Below, piece after piece: positions 45,801 through 56,700 of a DNA stretch of 64,000 nt. The position numbers and the translations under genes are program-made. Every line of letters begins with the position of its first letter. Position 1 is the stretch's first letter. The notes below the pieces were generated by a model. It saw only the letters and a program-made list of their open reading frames with translations. It searched no databases and had not been told where the DNA came from. Source of the DNA: Bacteroidetes bacterium UBA1312 (GTDB taxonomy: Bacteria > Bacteroidota > Bacteroidia > Chitinophagales > Chitinophagaceae); assembly GCA_002307135.1 (NCBI GenBank), contig DBTQ01000010.1, positions 213,400-277,399 of the forward strand, in the 5' to 3' direction.

Positions 45801-48800
45801 ATTGCTGGTCAGGTCTTTGATCACATTACCATCGGCATCATAGAGCAAACGGGATACCCCGCCTGTTGTATAGGTCTTGATGTCTTCGATACCTGCTGTA
45901 CTGAAGCTTGCATAGTCCATGACGTTGGCGAGCTTGTTGTTGTGTGTAGGATCGGGGTAGTAATAGCTCATGCTGTCCATGGTAACACCGGTGCCTTCTT
46001 TGCGTACGAGTGCTTTGATGTTGCCATCCATATCGTATTTATAGGAGCTGGCATACCAGTTGTTGAATGCAAGTACGCTGTCTTTTTTCGTTTTGGCGTA
46101 GTTGGCATTGCGTATGCGGTTCATCTGATCGTAAGTGTATGCAGTGGTGAGTCCACCGAATGGCGCCACATCAGTGCTTTGGCGCGCGATGTTGCCATTG
46201 TACAAGCTTTTGTTGGCCACTACCAAATGGCTGAGCGCAGTGTTGCCAATAGGTTTGTAGTCGCCGGTGAAATAGTCGAGGGTGCTGGCATAGGCATCTT
46301 TGGGCACAATGGTGCTGCGTTTGCCATCGCCGCCGATGTCGGTAAGGGTATCGGTCAAATCAGCATTGATGGATTTGAGCCAGCCTTGCAGTGTATAGGC
46401 ATAGTCGATGCCTTGCACGCGCTGGTCGCCGATGCTGACGCGGGCGAGTGGGCCGTGTTGGTAGTAAGTGTATTCGGCATCGCGTTTCCAGATAAATCCG
46501 TCGCGGCTGGTTTCCGCTTTGGTGAGCCTGTTGTCGGCATCGTAGCTGTAGCGTTGGAAGAACTGGTCGGCATAGCCCCTGTTGTAGCTGATCATGTCGA
46601 TTTTGCCACTGAGCAGGTCGTATTCATAGTCGATGCGTTTGTAGCGTTGGTTCATACCATCGAGCTGCGGGAAGTCTTGCGCGAGTGTTTTGACATTGCC
46701 TTCAGCATCGTAGCTGTAGTGGGTCGCATGGTCGTAGTTGAGGCCGGGCATACCGGGCGGGCAGCTTTGGTAGTACATGTTGGCAGCGATGCGGCTGTGC
46801 AGGTTGTCTTGCACACTCATGCCCAGTTTGGTACTGAGGTCAATAAATGCAGAGTCGTAAATGGTGGCTACAACTTGTGTACGGGGCAATGCACGTACCT
46901 GTACATTGAATGCAGAGTCGTTGTAGAAGTTGGCCGTAATGGGCTGGCAATATTCCCAGGTACTGTCGAGCAGGTTTTGACAAGCACAGTTGCTGGGAGC
47001 ATAATTTTTGACCATGGTTCCGCTACCCGAATCGTAATGATAAAGGGGCACAGGGTCGAAGTAAGGGCAGCCACCACCCCATTGCACTTCACCGGTTTCG
47101 TTGAGGCGGTTTTGTCCATCGTAGAGGAAGTAGGTATAGTTGCCGTACAAGCGTTGTTTTTCGCTTTGGCTCATGAGCACATTTCCTTTGGCATCGTAAT
47201 ACATGGTTTTGATACCTGCATCCGGTGTATTTTCCTTAACGGGTTTGTTGGCGGTGTTGTATTCGTAGCTGGTTGTTCTTTGGTGCTGTGGTATGGCTGC
47301 CGAAATTTTGATGTTGTTGGCACGCAGGGAGTCCACCATTTTGGCTGTGGTGGTGTCTATTTTCTTAACGCCTTCGGGTGGTACCGTTTGTATGAGGTTG
47401 CTCGCACGGTCGTAGCTGTAGAGCGTAGTACCAAAGCGCATGTCCACATATTGTATCCAAAGTTTTTCACCGATCTGGCTCATGACGTGTGCCCTGAATG
47501 CAGCTAGCAGGTCGGATTTGTATTTGGTGATGTAGTTGAGGTAGTTGATTTTCCCTTCGTAGATGTTGTTGCTCAACAGGTTTTGTTCGCAATTGGGTAC
47601 TGCGCCCATTTCACCGCTTGCCGGAGCATCCGATTTGCCGCCATAATTCTTCTCATTACCCAATAATACATCTTTGAGTTTGAGCGTCCAGGCAATATTG
47701 AAGTCTGTGCTACCATCGGCATAGATGGTGTCTGCTGCCCCCGGCAATTTCAACAGTACTGTAAATCTACGACTGTCGGTATCGCCAGTAGCCGGTATCA
47801 TGCCGATGATGTTGAGGTTAGGATGCTGTGCACCATATACAAATAGTGGCACGCGGATAAATACATTGAATAGTTGGCTCCCGTTTCCGAAATAGCGATA
47901 CCAATACAGGCCATCGCCACAGCGGTACATATTGAGGTTGATACCTGAACCGGTACCACCCATAACAGTTACTTTGTTGCTGCCGGTGGGTATAAATATT
48001 TTGCTGCCACCGAGTACGGCGTTCGCATAAGCGAGTACATGTTTGACCGTATCATAAGCCGGGTAACGGCTGAGGCTGTCCGTATAGTAGAGGTCGGTGA
48101 ATCGGTCGGGGTTAGTTGGGTTGGCATAGCTAACACTGGTGCCGCTAAATGCACTGATGTTGCTGTGCACAAAATAATCCTGCAAGGTATCCAATACTTT
48201 GGATGGCGCTAGTGCTTGCATACCATAAGTATATTGCAATAGCTGTTGTTTGTTGGTTTTGTAATAATCGTCATTGACTGTGGCATAGTTGACCGGTAGC
48301 CAATAGCCCTGTACACCGAGGTTATAGAGGTTCTGTGCAATCTTGTCCGAACCTGCGGAAAGCTGGCTGAACGTGGGTGCAGTAGCCAATACATTGTATT
48401 GGGTATAGGCCGTGAGGTCCGGAAGATAAGGGCTCATGCGCACTTGCACGGTAGTACCTGACGACAAGCTAAAGACGGTGCTGGCTGTAACGCCTGAAGT
48501 GGTGGTACCTGATGGCAACCATAGTGTACCTACCACTCCTGAAGGGGTAGCTTTTAAGGTTCCGCCAGCGGTAGTCAATTTGTCGTTGAAGAGCCTGATC
48601 TTTTTAAATGGTATCGAAGTATAATCTATAATGGTTGTTTCTGTACTGCCGTTTTGATAGTCGATGATGGAAGCAAGGTCTATAGTGTCACTGGCAGATA
48701 ATGCCGCTGTAAAGGCATCGAAGCTCGAGTAGCCGGTAGCCGGGAAGTTGATCCGTCCATAACCGCCATACATCGGTATTTTCATAGAGTCGGCCAAAGC

Positions 48801-51800
48801 ACAGCTTTTCAGGAAGCGGTTGTACTGATCCTGGCTGTACACTTTCTTCAGGTTGTAGTTCATGAAGTTGCGCATAGACAGGTAGAATAATGGATGATCC
48901 TGTGCATAGCCGCCGTATAATACCATGGAGTCTGCAAATGCGATAAACTGGGTTTTGAATTGTGTAGCCGGGATACTGGAAGCCAATTCATTGGCAGCTA
49001 CATCATTCATATATACTTTGGCATTGTTCCAGCCGAGGAAAGCACCGGTTGTACGGAGGGTATCCGTGCCTGTAATGTCCAGGCGCTGGATGGTTGCACG
49101 GAACAGGAATCTGCCGATATGGCCTTCTGCATTTGCCGTAGGGTCTTCATAAAAGCAGGCTACATTCTGGAAGATAATGGCTCCTGAGCCGGGCAGGCTA
49201 AAGTAAGGATAAGTAACTGTTCCTATTTTAAGGTCTTTAGGGCTGCGTAAAGAGATTTTAACGGTGTCCGATCCTGTTTTGAAGAAGCTGAGCAGGTACA
49301 CTTTGTCGGTTGCATTGTATTGGGTGCCGAGTTGGATGCTGCCGGAACCTCCTGTAATGGCTGCTGCAATTTTAGTGGCAAAGATATTGGAGCCGGGCCA
49401 TGATGGTGTGCTGGCAGCAAATGTGGTGGTACTGGTTTTGATGGCCGTGTTGATACTGGCTGTGTTGAAGAAGTCTGTTGTTGCATTATAGAATGTAGCA
49501 GATGCGCAGTTTCCTTTTCCGCTTCCTTCATCATAGTAATCGTAGTTGATGAGGTAGGGATGGCAAAGGTCATTGAGGCTCAGGCCTGCTCCTATAATGG
49601 CTGCCCTTACCTGCTCGGGTAAGAATACGCCATTGTGCACTTCTCCCCTGCTGACCATAGCGAGCAAGGAGTCTTTTAAACGGACATTGCTTCCTGTACT
49701 GCTGAAGCAGTTGCTTAACCGGGCAACAATGCTATCGACAGCTACATGGCTCAGGATGCTGTCGCCCCTGTTGACGGTAGCGGTAGCACTATCCCGGAGG
49801 ATTCTGATTTTAGCCGTATCAGCGGGAGCGGCAGTAGCACTACCCAGGCTCATAAATGCGGTGATGGAGCTTAAGCTGCTATCGCTAAAGAGGGCTAAGA
49901 AGCCATCGGATCCGGTACTGAATGAGCCATCGGGGCTATAGACTACGGGCACCAATGGTGGCGGTATTAGTTTCATCCTGGCTGTACTGTCGCAAGGCAG
50001 GCAGCTGTGACCAGCACCTGTTTTGGCCATGGTCACGTATTTTTTCCTGTTGGACAAATACATTACTCTAAGCTTATCAAAGTAATTATCTCTGACTAAG
50101 CTGTTGGGGAAGTTAAGGTTGATGATGTCGTTGTGGAAATAGTCTTTGGCATCGCCAAATACTTTTGCATCGTCATTGAGGCAGAAGGCCAGTTGTGCCG
50201 CAAAAGTGTCCATGCGTACGGTGCCTTTCTGCATCAGTTTTAATGAATCGGAGATATGCGCCATGTTGAATGGCGCAACCAGCATTTTAGCGCGGAGTTC
50301 TGTATCTCTGGCTACAATACTGTCTAAAGTAAAGAGGTTGTATTTGATGGCAGTAGCCGCATCAGGCATTGCATTAAGTCTTGTTTCAAGAGTGTCGTCG
50401 AAACAGGCGAGCAACTGGCAATATTCCGGATGCAGGGGCAAGAGTGCTGCTGCGATGGTGTATTGGTCGGCACCTGTATAGACGATGTCTTTGAAGGTCA
50501 ATACGTCCATGTCGCCCAGGTTGGTGTAAGTTACCCCACCTTTGACAATGGTCAACGCATTTAGGGCAGTATATACACAGTCATTTTTGTACCGGTGTTT
50601 TGGGGTGGCTCCGCCGGGTATGTATTGGGGAATGTCATAAATAGAGTTGATGTTGGGGTCGTCGCTTCCGCCTCTTACAGGGTTGGTACCGCCGCTGCTT
50701 GGGCGCCATTTACCGTATTTGGCATTGGTGAAGAGTTCTTCCATCATTTTCTTTTTGAGCGCACCACAAGGATCTTCGGCCAAACATGGGTATGTCGTTC
50801 TTTCCACAGCTTCGCGGATGAAGTCATTTTCTGTTTTGACGCAGTTGGGCGTATGGACAAAGAAGGAGTCCACTGCTGCTGATACGTCTGCATCGGCGAT
50901 GGTGAGTTTTTTGTCGAGGGTGTGTTTTCCTTTTTCCAAAGAGACCATGTCGCTGCTAACCGCAGGTGGTGGCGTGGCTGTGGTGGATACACCTGTAGTG
51001 CCTAATACACCATATTTGTGCAGTTTTTCTACACCACAAGCATCGTGCAGGCTATAGTCGTAGTTGCATTGTACACTTAAGCCCAGGTATGGGGATGTGC
51101 AGACGGTATAGGGTTTGAAGGCATATTCATATTGCACATTGATGAGTGAGGCAAAGTCCATGTAAAAGCTGCCATTGTATATTTTGTCGGAACCGACGGT
51201 GACGTTAGCCCCTGGGGTAGCGAGTTTGTTTTCTTTGAACATCGATGCCAGAGGCACTTCGTCGTTGAACATTATGGCGATGCGGGAGGTATCGACAGAT
51301 GCCCCAATGAGGGAGGTCAATACTTGTTTGCCTTTATAGTCTTTGACCAACATGGAGTATTGGTTGTTGGGATCTTTGCTGACTGTTTTGGTGTAGAAGC
51401 TGCTTACACCCGTGTTAATACCAAAGAGGTTGTTGAGGTCGGGCTGGTCGGCGCCGAGGTATTCGTTGGTGGTCTCATGGCCTTTATTGACTTGTAAGAC
51501 AGTACCGGCTCCGCCCATTTTGTCCACCCGATCCGAAAATCCGGTAGATAGTTGTGTATGTACAAAGGGGTATCCTTCTGCCTGGGGTACATATTTCTGC
51601 ACACCGGCAGTATCAGTATTCAAGGTAGAGTAATATTTATTGGCTAATGCGGTAGTCGCAAAAGGTGGTATAACCGTGGCATCAGGGCATAGTGCAGGCT
51701 TGAGGTCAAAGTCATAAGGCGAATAGGGCAAGCCGGTGACACTGCTGGTGCTAACACCCGGCTGGTAGCGGAAGTTAGTGGTGTTGATGACGGTTGGCAG

Positions 51801-53003
51801 TGTGGTAATTTCGGGCCTTCCTTCAAAGTCATAGATGTTTTCAGTGGCTAATATCTGACTGGGGTTGCTGTTGAAACGGGTAATGGTTTGCCTGTTTTTG
51901 AGCATACCGTCGAAGTAGCCCAGGACGTGTTTGTATTTACCACCTTCGGCAAAGTGTATGGTGTAATTCCAGTTGAGCGAGTCGCCACTATGAGGTGCTG
52001 CAATCTGGTAGTATTGGGAGGAAGATATGGAACTGATGGTGCCACTCGGATTGGATAGCGACCAGATACCGTATATCGGATATTGGTATTTTACAGAGTC
52101 CACACGGAGCATCCTTACGCGATAGACGATATAGCCTTTGGGGTAAACAATGGGGATGCCATAGGTCAAGGAATCGGTAATGACCCTTGTTGCATTGTTT
52201 TTGAAGTTGTAGTTGACAGCGGATGCAGCTAGTGCAGTGCCATCTGCTGCATAGTTGTCGGAGTAGGTCCACTCCAGTTCGTATTGTGCCGGTGTTACTA
52301 TGCCTAGGAAAGCCGGTGTTGTAACCGGTGCCCAGTTTACATTGAGTATTTGCTTCGTGGCATCGTAGGAGGAGCTTGCAGTCAAACCCATGTCTCCGGG
52401 GAGGTATTGTGTTTTGAGGAAGGGCTGGTATTGCATGGTCAGCTCCACAAAAAAGTTTTTATTGGTGGGTGGCATGGATAGTGAAACGGGCGTACCACTG
52501 GTAATGTCGTAAAATGCGGTAATGGTCACTTTGGCCTGATATAGTTTGGGATATACTTTGATTTGCATGTCCTGGTAGGCTGTCAATGAATCGGGGTTGT
52601 ATGCGACAACGAGTGTGTCGTTAGCCACGAAGGAATAAATACTGTCCGTCATGGATGGGCAGCCTTCGATTTTGTAGGCCATTTTATAGATATAGGATGC
52701 AGCTGGCACCGTAGTTGCTGCATGGTCTATGGACAGTTTGACAATGGTGTAGTTGGCTTTGTATTTGACGGTGCTGCCAAAAGTACTTGGGGAGCCGAGC
52801 ATGTTGGATCGCTGGTCATTGGAGACCCGGAGTATATTGCCCGAACTGGCCAGGCTACTGCCATAGAGTTTGTTACTCATTTCCCGCATGGGAAAGGTAA
52901 CGCCTTGCGCCATAGCTGTAGCTATACTTCCTATCTGGAGCAATAGCACGAATAAGGATAGTAGTGTAAATTTTCTCGACAACATTGTTCTCTTATTGTT
53001 CAT
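42783..53003 (-). CDS. Giant RHS/YD-repeat protein with C-terminal JAB-like putative toxin
   Basis: A 3406-residue exported protein (signal peptide ending near AMAQG). The first 2000 residues are beta-rich and unassigned. YD repeats follow, for example YEYNTANKPV, YSYDAEGNVKTL, YSYDADNRLTKA, YTYDQMNRIRN, LLYDADGNVIKDL and YFGYDGLGHRTYKK, forming the usual RHS shell. The conserved boundary is modified to NPIMFADPLGD near 3177. The last 229 residues are variable: GIGHTH (3315-3320) and a downstream TPTD (3342-3345) fit the HxH...(S/T)xxD metal site of JAB/MPN proteases, although the usual proline after HxH is missing. The toxin would be released from the shell and act on a competitor; this is inference. 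Confidence 0.75.
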   Translation of the reverse strand: MNNKRTMLSRKFTLLSLFVLLLQIGSIATAMAQGVTFPMREMSNKLYGSSLASSGNILRVSNDQRSNMLGSPSTFGSTVKYKANYTIVKLSIDHAATTVPAASYIYKMAYKIEGCPSMTDSIYSFVANDTLVVAYNPDSLTAYQDMQIKVYPKLYQAKVTITAFYDITSGTPVSLSMPPTNKNFFVELTMQYQPFLKTQYLPGDMGLTASSSYDATKQILNVNWAPVTTPAFLGIVTPAQYELEWTYSDNYAADGTALAASAVNYNFKNNATRVITDSLTYGIPIVYPKGYIVYRVRMLRVDSVKYQYPIYGIWSLSNPSGTISSISSSQYYQIAAPHSGDSLNWNYTIHFAEGGKYKHVLGYFDGMLKNRQTITRFNSNPSQILATENIYDFEGRPEITTLPTVINTTNFRYQPGVSTSSVTGLPYSPYDFDLKPALCPDATVIPPFATTALANKYYSTLNTDTAGVQKYVPQAEGYPFVHTQLSTGFSDRVDKMGGAGTVLQVNKGHETTNEYLGADQPDLNNLFGINTGVSSFYTKTVSKDPNNQYSMLVKDYKGKQVLTSLIGASVDTSRIAIMFNDEVPLASMFKENKLATPGANVTVGSDKIYNGSFYMDFASLINVQYEYAFKPYTVCTSPYLGLSVQCNYDYSLHDACGVEKLHKYGVLGTTGVSTTATPPPAVSSDMVSLEKGKHTLDKKLTIADADVSAAVDSFFVHTPNCVKTENDFIREAVERTTYPCLAEDPCGALKKKMMEELFTNAKYGKWRPSSGGTNPVRGGSDDPNINSIYDIPQYIPGGATPKHRYKNDCVYTALNALTIVKGGVTYTNLGDMDVLTFKDIVYTGADQYTIAAALLPLHPEYCQLLACFDDTLETRLNAMPDAATAIKYNLFTLDSIVARDTELRAKMLVAPFNMAHISDSLKLMQKGTVRMDTFAAQLAFCLNDDAKVFGDAKDYFHNDIINLNFPNSLVRDNYFDKLRVMYLSNRKKYVTMAKTGAGHSCLPCDSTARMKLIPPPLVPVVYSPDGSFSTGSDGFLALFSDSSLSSITAFMSLGSATAAPADTAKIRILRDSATATVNRGDSILSHVAVDSIVARLSNCFSSTGSNVRLKDSLLAMVSRGEVHNGVFLPEQVRAAIIGAGLSLNDLCHPYLINYDYYDEGSGKGNCASATFYNATTDFFNTASINTAIKTSTTTFAASTPSWPGSNIFATKIAAAITGGSGSIQLGTQYNATDKVYLLSFFKTGSDTVKISLRSPKDLKIGTVTYPYFSLPGSGAIIFQNVACFYEDPTANAEGHIGRFLFRATIQRLDITGTDTLRTTGAFLGWNNAKVYMNDVAANELASSIPATQFKTQFIAFADSMVLYGGYAQDHPLFYLSMRNFMNYNLKKVYSQDQYNRFLKSCALADSMKIPMYGGYGRINFPATGYSSFDAFTAALSASDTIDLASIIDYQNGSTETTIIDYTSIPFKKIRLFNDKLTTAGGTLKATPSGVVGTLWLPSGTTTSGVTASTVFSLSSGTTVQVRMSPYLPDLTAYTQYNVLATAPTFSQLSAGSDKIAQNLYNLGVQGYWLPVNYATVNDDYYKTNKQQLLQYTYGMQALAPSKVLDTLQDYFVHSNISAFSGTSVSYANPTNPDRFTDLYYTDSLSRYPAYDTVKHVLAYANAVLGGSKIFIPTGSNKVTVMGGTGSGINLNMYRCGDGLYWYRYFGNGSQLFNVFIRVPLFVYGAQHPNLNIIGMIPATGDTDSRRFTVLLKLPGAADTIYADGSTDFNIAWTLKLKDVLLGNEKNYGGKSDAPASGEMGAVPNCEQNLLSNNIYEGKINYLNYITKYKSDLLAAFRAHVMSQIGEKLWIQYVDMRFGTTLYSYDRASNLIQTVPPEGVKKIDTTTAKMVDSLRANNIKISAAIPQHQRTTSYEYNTANKPVKENTPDAGIKTMYYDAKGNVLMSQSEKQRLYGNYTYFLYDGQNRLNETGEVQWGGGCPYFDPVPLYHYDSGSGTMVKNYAPSNCACQNLLDSTWEYCQPITANFYNDSAFNVQVRALPRTQVVATIYDSAFIDLSTKLGMSVQDNLHSRIAANMYYQSCPPGMPGLNYDHATHYSYDAEGNVKTLAQDFPQLDGMNQRYKRIDYEYDLLSGKIDMISYNRGYADQFFQRYSYDADNRLTKAETSRDGFIWKRDAEYTYYQHGPLARVSIGDQRVQGIDYAYTLQGWLKSINADLTDTLTDIGGDGKRSTIVPKDAYASTLDYFTGDYKPIGNTALSHLVVANKSLYNGNIARQSTDVAPFGGLTTAYTYDQMNRIRNANYAKTKKDSVLAFNNWYASSYKYDMDGNIKALVRKEGTGVTMDSMSYYYPDPTHNNKLANVMDYASFSTAGIEDIKTYTTGGVSRLLYDADGNVIKDLTSNTDTMLWNIYGKATTLTNKTKALSLYFGYDGLGHRTYKKQVTTTDTGSLENSTFYVREASGNILAEYNAMREYDKGGVIQTFPRIRGAITGTDVKRTWVSTLSTLGYLTDPAFATYITSVVGPTSSFPVGYYLANDPSLTQQFITGGFGVLRAMCDYSVSESAYPVADALRTELMQTNPMTTLMNMSNTIFTNPDIMMRQRALVQVAQDLPDLYSQIAQDNQITLTTTMDSTLLFNAMFNLTNSNPAYFGNQLFNYYNQNPASLDNWLNTVSTDTNYVTDPWYQQNGYVNLLQDALFQYGDIAANSNAILHGTDKSTEGLYGFADWWPSGSTVLSTIASGTTLATVSYYSDPVSYVSGLTDYAAMDTALSLVPSVDVVHIATLLGVGTAGLSAGGAPALKQQQISLGNHHMYGSSRIGIDNYWPTQYRSSWDFRSGVIDTLTLGLPTPWYSYSYNDIIDTGSTEPHFLPSLGAGGGYNSLVHATVAQHLLGQKQYELTNQLGNVQSTISDKRYVKTTSGGVRDYFNAAIVAAYDYYPYGMLMPGRFTNDTATHCVTTTVTQLVPVKTTTAVLSTATPVFGATLGSGGFGGGTTVYGATGGLNISIPVTSGVPIDVSATISYIYGSPVTIAVSEVRAGKAYMFSSRTVYTPMSMVFSSVVPTGSTITIQANIMSSYITAPPGGLFTMGYAGYEKVTYTPQNVLVTLCNKGKDPYEMGFNGQMKMNEVAGTGNWNTAQYWEYPTRTGTRPNRDPKPNPSVSPYATFSGNPIMFADPLGDTTVIHTAEGKLVGTINDNLKNEIHFVDIEPEKVGQASALIDKINKMSVGERNGAAKYTRSMLSFAFIGEKSMGSLRNIVKKSLKSNKEVGFYTSIGRDKQIMFNELAAPAGSSSNQNTFPMDAAVNAMPASWRSSVLGIGHTHVQDFESMAKINSQSSLMQIFGTPTDYLKFDKFTGNTYGKVPIDYVRPILGRDQPMFIATPIGITIYNHDALNETQQTRKYNDWFKK

Positions 53004-53032
53004 AAAAGCGGTTTTATTTTTTTATGGGAATG

Positions 53033-53749
53033 CTATATTTTTTGCAAAGTATAGCCGGCATATTTTTGTTGTAAATAAGGGTATAGGTTTTTTGTTGCAG
53101 CAATTAATGAGCGAACTTCTTCCGGCATTCCATGCTGGTAATGATCGATGGTGAGTTGCTGCCTGACCCAGATTCCTTTAGTGTTTGCGTTTAAAGGACG
53201 GTCGATGGTATAACTCACGGTTTCCGGAATAGCATCCGACAAACGCAACACGATATTGAATGCTTTGACCGTCGATTGTTCCGGGTATTTCAGCCGATAG
53301 CTCACATTCTTTTTAGTCTCTTTTTTTTGCAGGATGACCGCATCAGCCAAAAAAAGACTATCCAACACGTTTTGGAACTGGCCTGTGTATTGCTGTTTTG
53401 CCGAAGCCAGCAGGGAGTCATTGTCAAAGAGCCGGTAATAAACCGATTTCTTAGCATAGTCCACTTTAAACTGTCCTCTTTCAGAAAGGAACAACAAACC
53501 ATTATCCGAGTTGGAATACATAACAAATGCATCTTTGGACTGATAGTTATTCATGGTTACCGTAACTGCTTTTTGGGTATCCTCCACTAACGAGGAGCGT
53601 TGTGTAATATGAAAAGCATAGCCATCTATTTTGGTTAAGCCTGCAAAGATCCCGACCAATTGCTTATCGTCTTTTGCCTTTGGCCCATGCTGCGCCGACA
53701 CTGTAAACACAGTACTCCACACAGCTATCATGATTAATAAATATCTCAT
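53033..53749 (-). CDS. Periplasmic protein of the RHS operon
   Basis: A 238-residue protein with signal peptide MRYLLIMIAVWSTVFTVSAQ. The mature protein is beta-rich (VTVTMNNYQSKDAFVMYSNSDNGLLFLSERGQFKVDYAKKSVYYRLFDN) and helical at the end (LIAATKNLYPYLQQKYAGY). No family is recognised. It lies between the two giant YD proteins, 7 bp from the upstream one, so it likely serves their export, folding or surface display; this is inference. Confidence 0.6.
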   Translation of the reverse strand: MRYLLIMIAVWSTVFTVSAQHGPKAKDDKQLVGIFAGLTKIDGYAFHITQRSSLVEDTQKAVTVTMNNYQSKDAFVMYSNSDNGLLFLSERGQFKVDYAKKSVYYRLFDNDSLLASAKQQYTGQFQNVLDSLFLADAVILQKKETKKNVSYRLKYPEQSTVKAFNIVLRLSDAIPETVSYTIDRPLNANTKGIWVRQQLTIDHYQHGMPEEVRSLIAATKNLYPYLQQKYAGYTLQKI

Positions 53750-53756
53750 AAGGCGG

Positions 53757-56700
53757 CTAGTTGGATTTATGGTGTGTGCTTCTGGATTCGGTGATGGTCA
53801 GGATGCCCTTTTCTGTTTCCTTTTTGGTCCGCACCAGGTTTCCTTCTGCATCGTATTCGTAAAAAGTGGCATAGTTGTTTTCGTCCAGCGTAGCCATGAG
53901 CTTGCGCGTGATAGGGTCATAAACAAATCCTTTGCTGTTGGAACCGAATGGATATAAACGGATATCGTCGTAGTAGTAACCACCGATTAATTGCAACTGG
54001 AAGTTTTTATAACCCGGAGGCGCATCGAAGGTTACCTCAAATTGCTGCCAGCCATCTATGATGTTGGATTTGGCTACAAAGGAGATAAATTTGAATGCGG
54101 CACCTCCTGCTCCTGGCCCTCCTGCTGCTGCGGTATCCATAGTGACATATAGCCCACTTGGCGTGTAACCGGAACGTGCATCGGTGATGGCGGTAGTTGA
54201 TTTTAACCATAACGATGCAACATATTTACGTGGTGCAAACATTTTAAAGGAATAACCTGCGGCCATCCCTGTATCGGTTGCATTTAATGATGCAACGAGT
54301 GCGCTACTTACTTTAAGGGAGTAAGTGCCGGTATGGGCATCTTCTTTGGTAATGTTGGCACCTAAAGAACTTGGTGTTGCTGCCAATGTACCTACCTGGT
54401 AGGATGAATCTAAAACAGTTGTCGCTTTAAAGAAAGGCTCGAACGGTGAATACATTAACGGCATGTAACTTTTATTCTTGTCGGGGCGCGCTTTGAGCAA
54501 AGCATAGTCTTCAAAGCTTTCGTAGAGAACATCCGAATGGCGCGCATTTTTAGCCACACATATCGGCAATTGCTGGTTGTAGCCATATATGGCTGCATTG
54601 TAGCCTATGCCCTCTTCTTTGTTTTCCAGCTCTTGACCAAACCAATTGTATTTGGTGACCTGCTGCGTTTTTACCCAGTTTTCCAAATCTGTTCCGTCGT
54701 AATGCCCCACGTTACCCAATAGGATTTTTTTGCGGATTCTATAGGGAGTAATAACCGATAAACTGGACAGGAAAGTATAAGAAGGACTACTTACATATGT
54801 ATTGGTAACTACCGGGTAGTTGTAATAAACATTCTGAATACCAAAGTTGGCTCCATTGAATGTTATGTAGAAATCAGAATAGCAACAACCATTATTGTAG
54901 AGTATGTGAAAATTAACAGGATTAGCAAAAATATTATAACCGGCAGGTACACCTACCAGGTTGGCACTGTGTAGCACAAATGAGCCGGGGCTATTGTTAC
55001 TGAATGCATAAGTAGCTGTAAGCGTAACATAAGGTGAGGCAGATACCGGTGCCGGAAATGTAAAATAAAAATTGGGGCTATGACAGTTGTCCGAAAGATG
55101 CGGTGTAAAATTCACACGCATAGAGTCCCCTCCCAAATAAGTCAGCTTTAATGTATCTATTGCATTGGGGCAATAGTAAGGGCATTCACTGATACACACT
55201 ACTGAATCCGGGCAATAAGCATAAAACTTATCCTGTTCCGTTTGCCAATAAGAAGCACTTCCAAATAAACCTGCATTACGTGTGGTACCGCCCGTATAGC
55301 TCCTTTTCTTAAGGTTGAGTATTTGCTGTTCGGGCCTGTAGATACCGACTTTACCTGTGGTAAATGGGTTCAATGAATCGGATACCTGATTGGCTGCATA
55401 TACCTGGTTGAGGTTATGCTTGTAGGTTTGCGCATTCAAGGAGATCAAGTTGGTCAGGTTATTTTTCAGGTACGGAAATATATTGCTGCTGTCAGCTGTA
55501 CTGTAGGATTGTATGGTTTCTCCCAAACGGTTTTTGTTGCCCGAACGGGTAACGCGGTAAGCCACTTTGGAATAGCTGCTGCCCAGGCTCCAGAAGGAAC
55601 CGGTTTTATAGGGCTCCCTGGTTGCCAGTATCAAATAACAATGCAGGCTGTCTGATGTATAACCCATCGTCCATGTTTTGATGGGTACTGACGAGGCCGT
55701 ACTGGACAGGAGCATTTCATCACCCAATTTGAATTTGGGCATTTCCTCATCGATCTGAATACGCGCCACCGGCATATTGGAAGGCAACAGGTATTGTGTA
55801 CTGAATGATGGGTTGTAATTCACAAATCTTTTAGCGTACACGCCAAATGTATCTATAAGTACATTGTTGGTGAAGGTATCCCTAAGGTCAAAGTTCTCAT
55901 ATGCAGGACCTAATTCTTTATATGCCCAATAAGCAGGATAAGACACGTTGTATTCGCGGTCATTAAATTCATTGTTGACAGAAGTGACAAGCGCATTACC
56001 GGTATTTTGGTCAAAGACTTCATTATGCACTTCCGTAACTGCACCTTCATTGTTGCTGATCACTTTGCTGAGGATACCATATTGCTGGGTTACCTTCGTT
56101 GTGGTCGCGCACCTGAAGTACACATTATTGTCATAGGTAAATGGATAACCCATCAATATTGGAATGAAGAAAGGGCCTACAAAGAAGGAATTGAAGTTCA
56201 AACTCACGCTGCTTGTACTTGTATTCTCAGTCCGGATACGGCTATCTGTAGTGAGGTCTGTTTCAATACCCATGGTGTGGGTCGCAACGGACAATTTTCC
56301 TGCACTCGCATTGCGGTCAAATACAGGCACCGTATTGCTAAGCTGGCCTGCACTGGTCAGGTATTCATATTTCTGCATGTTGAGCAGTTCTTTACCCCTG
56401 ATAGTATCCGCAGGTTTGATGAGCCAATGTTCTGTATTGCGGGGCTTGCCATGCATGTCATTGAACACCATGGAAAAGCCCTGGGTCGTTTCCTGCTCAA
56501 TCGTAATATCAGTAATCGAGAAGTCCCTTTTAGGAGCAGGAGAGTTAATAGCTGAAGCAGAAGCTTGGATCGGAAAATCTTTTGCCGTATAAAACCCACT
56601 GATATCCTGTGTCTGCGCTGATCTGCCCACATCGGAATTTATGCTGGAAACAACAACATTGCTATAACCCACTACTCCTCCGGGGTAAAAACTTTCGCCA

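Noticed and set aside
45564..47507. A 647-codon plus-strand open frame antisense to the RHS core
   Set aside because: Its translation is low-complexity Val/Gly/Ala/Phe-rich with no domain, and it is the complement of YD-repeat codons; such long shadows are expected opposite this codon usage.
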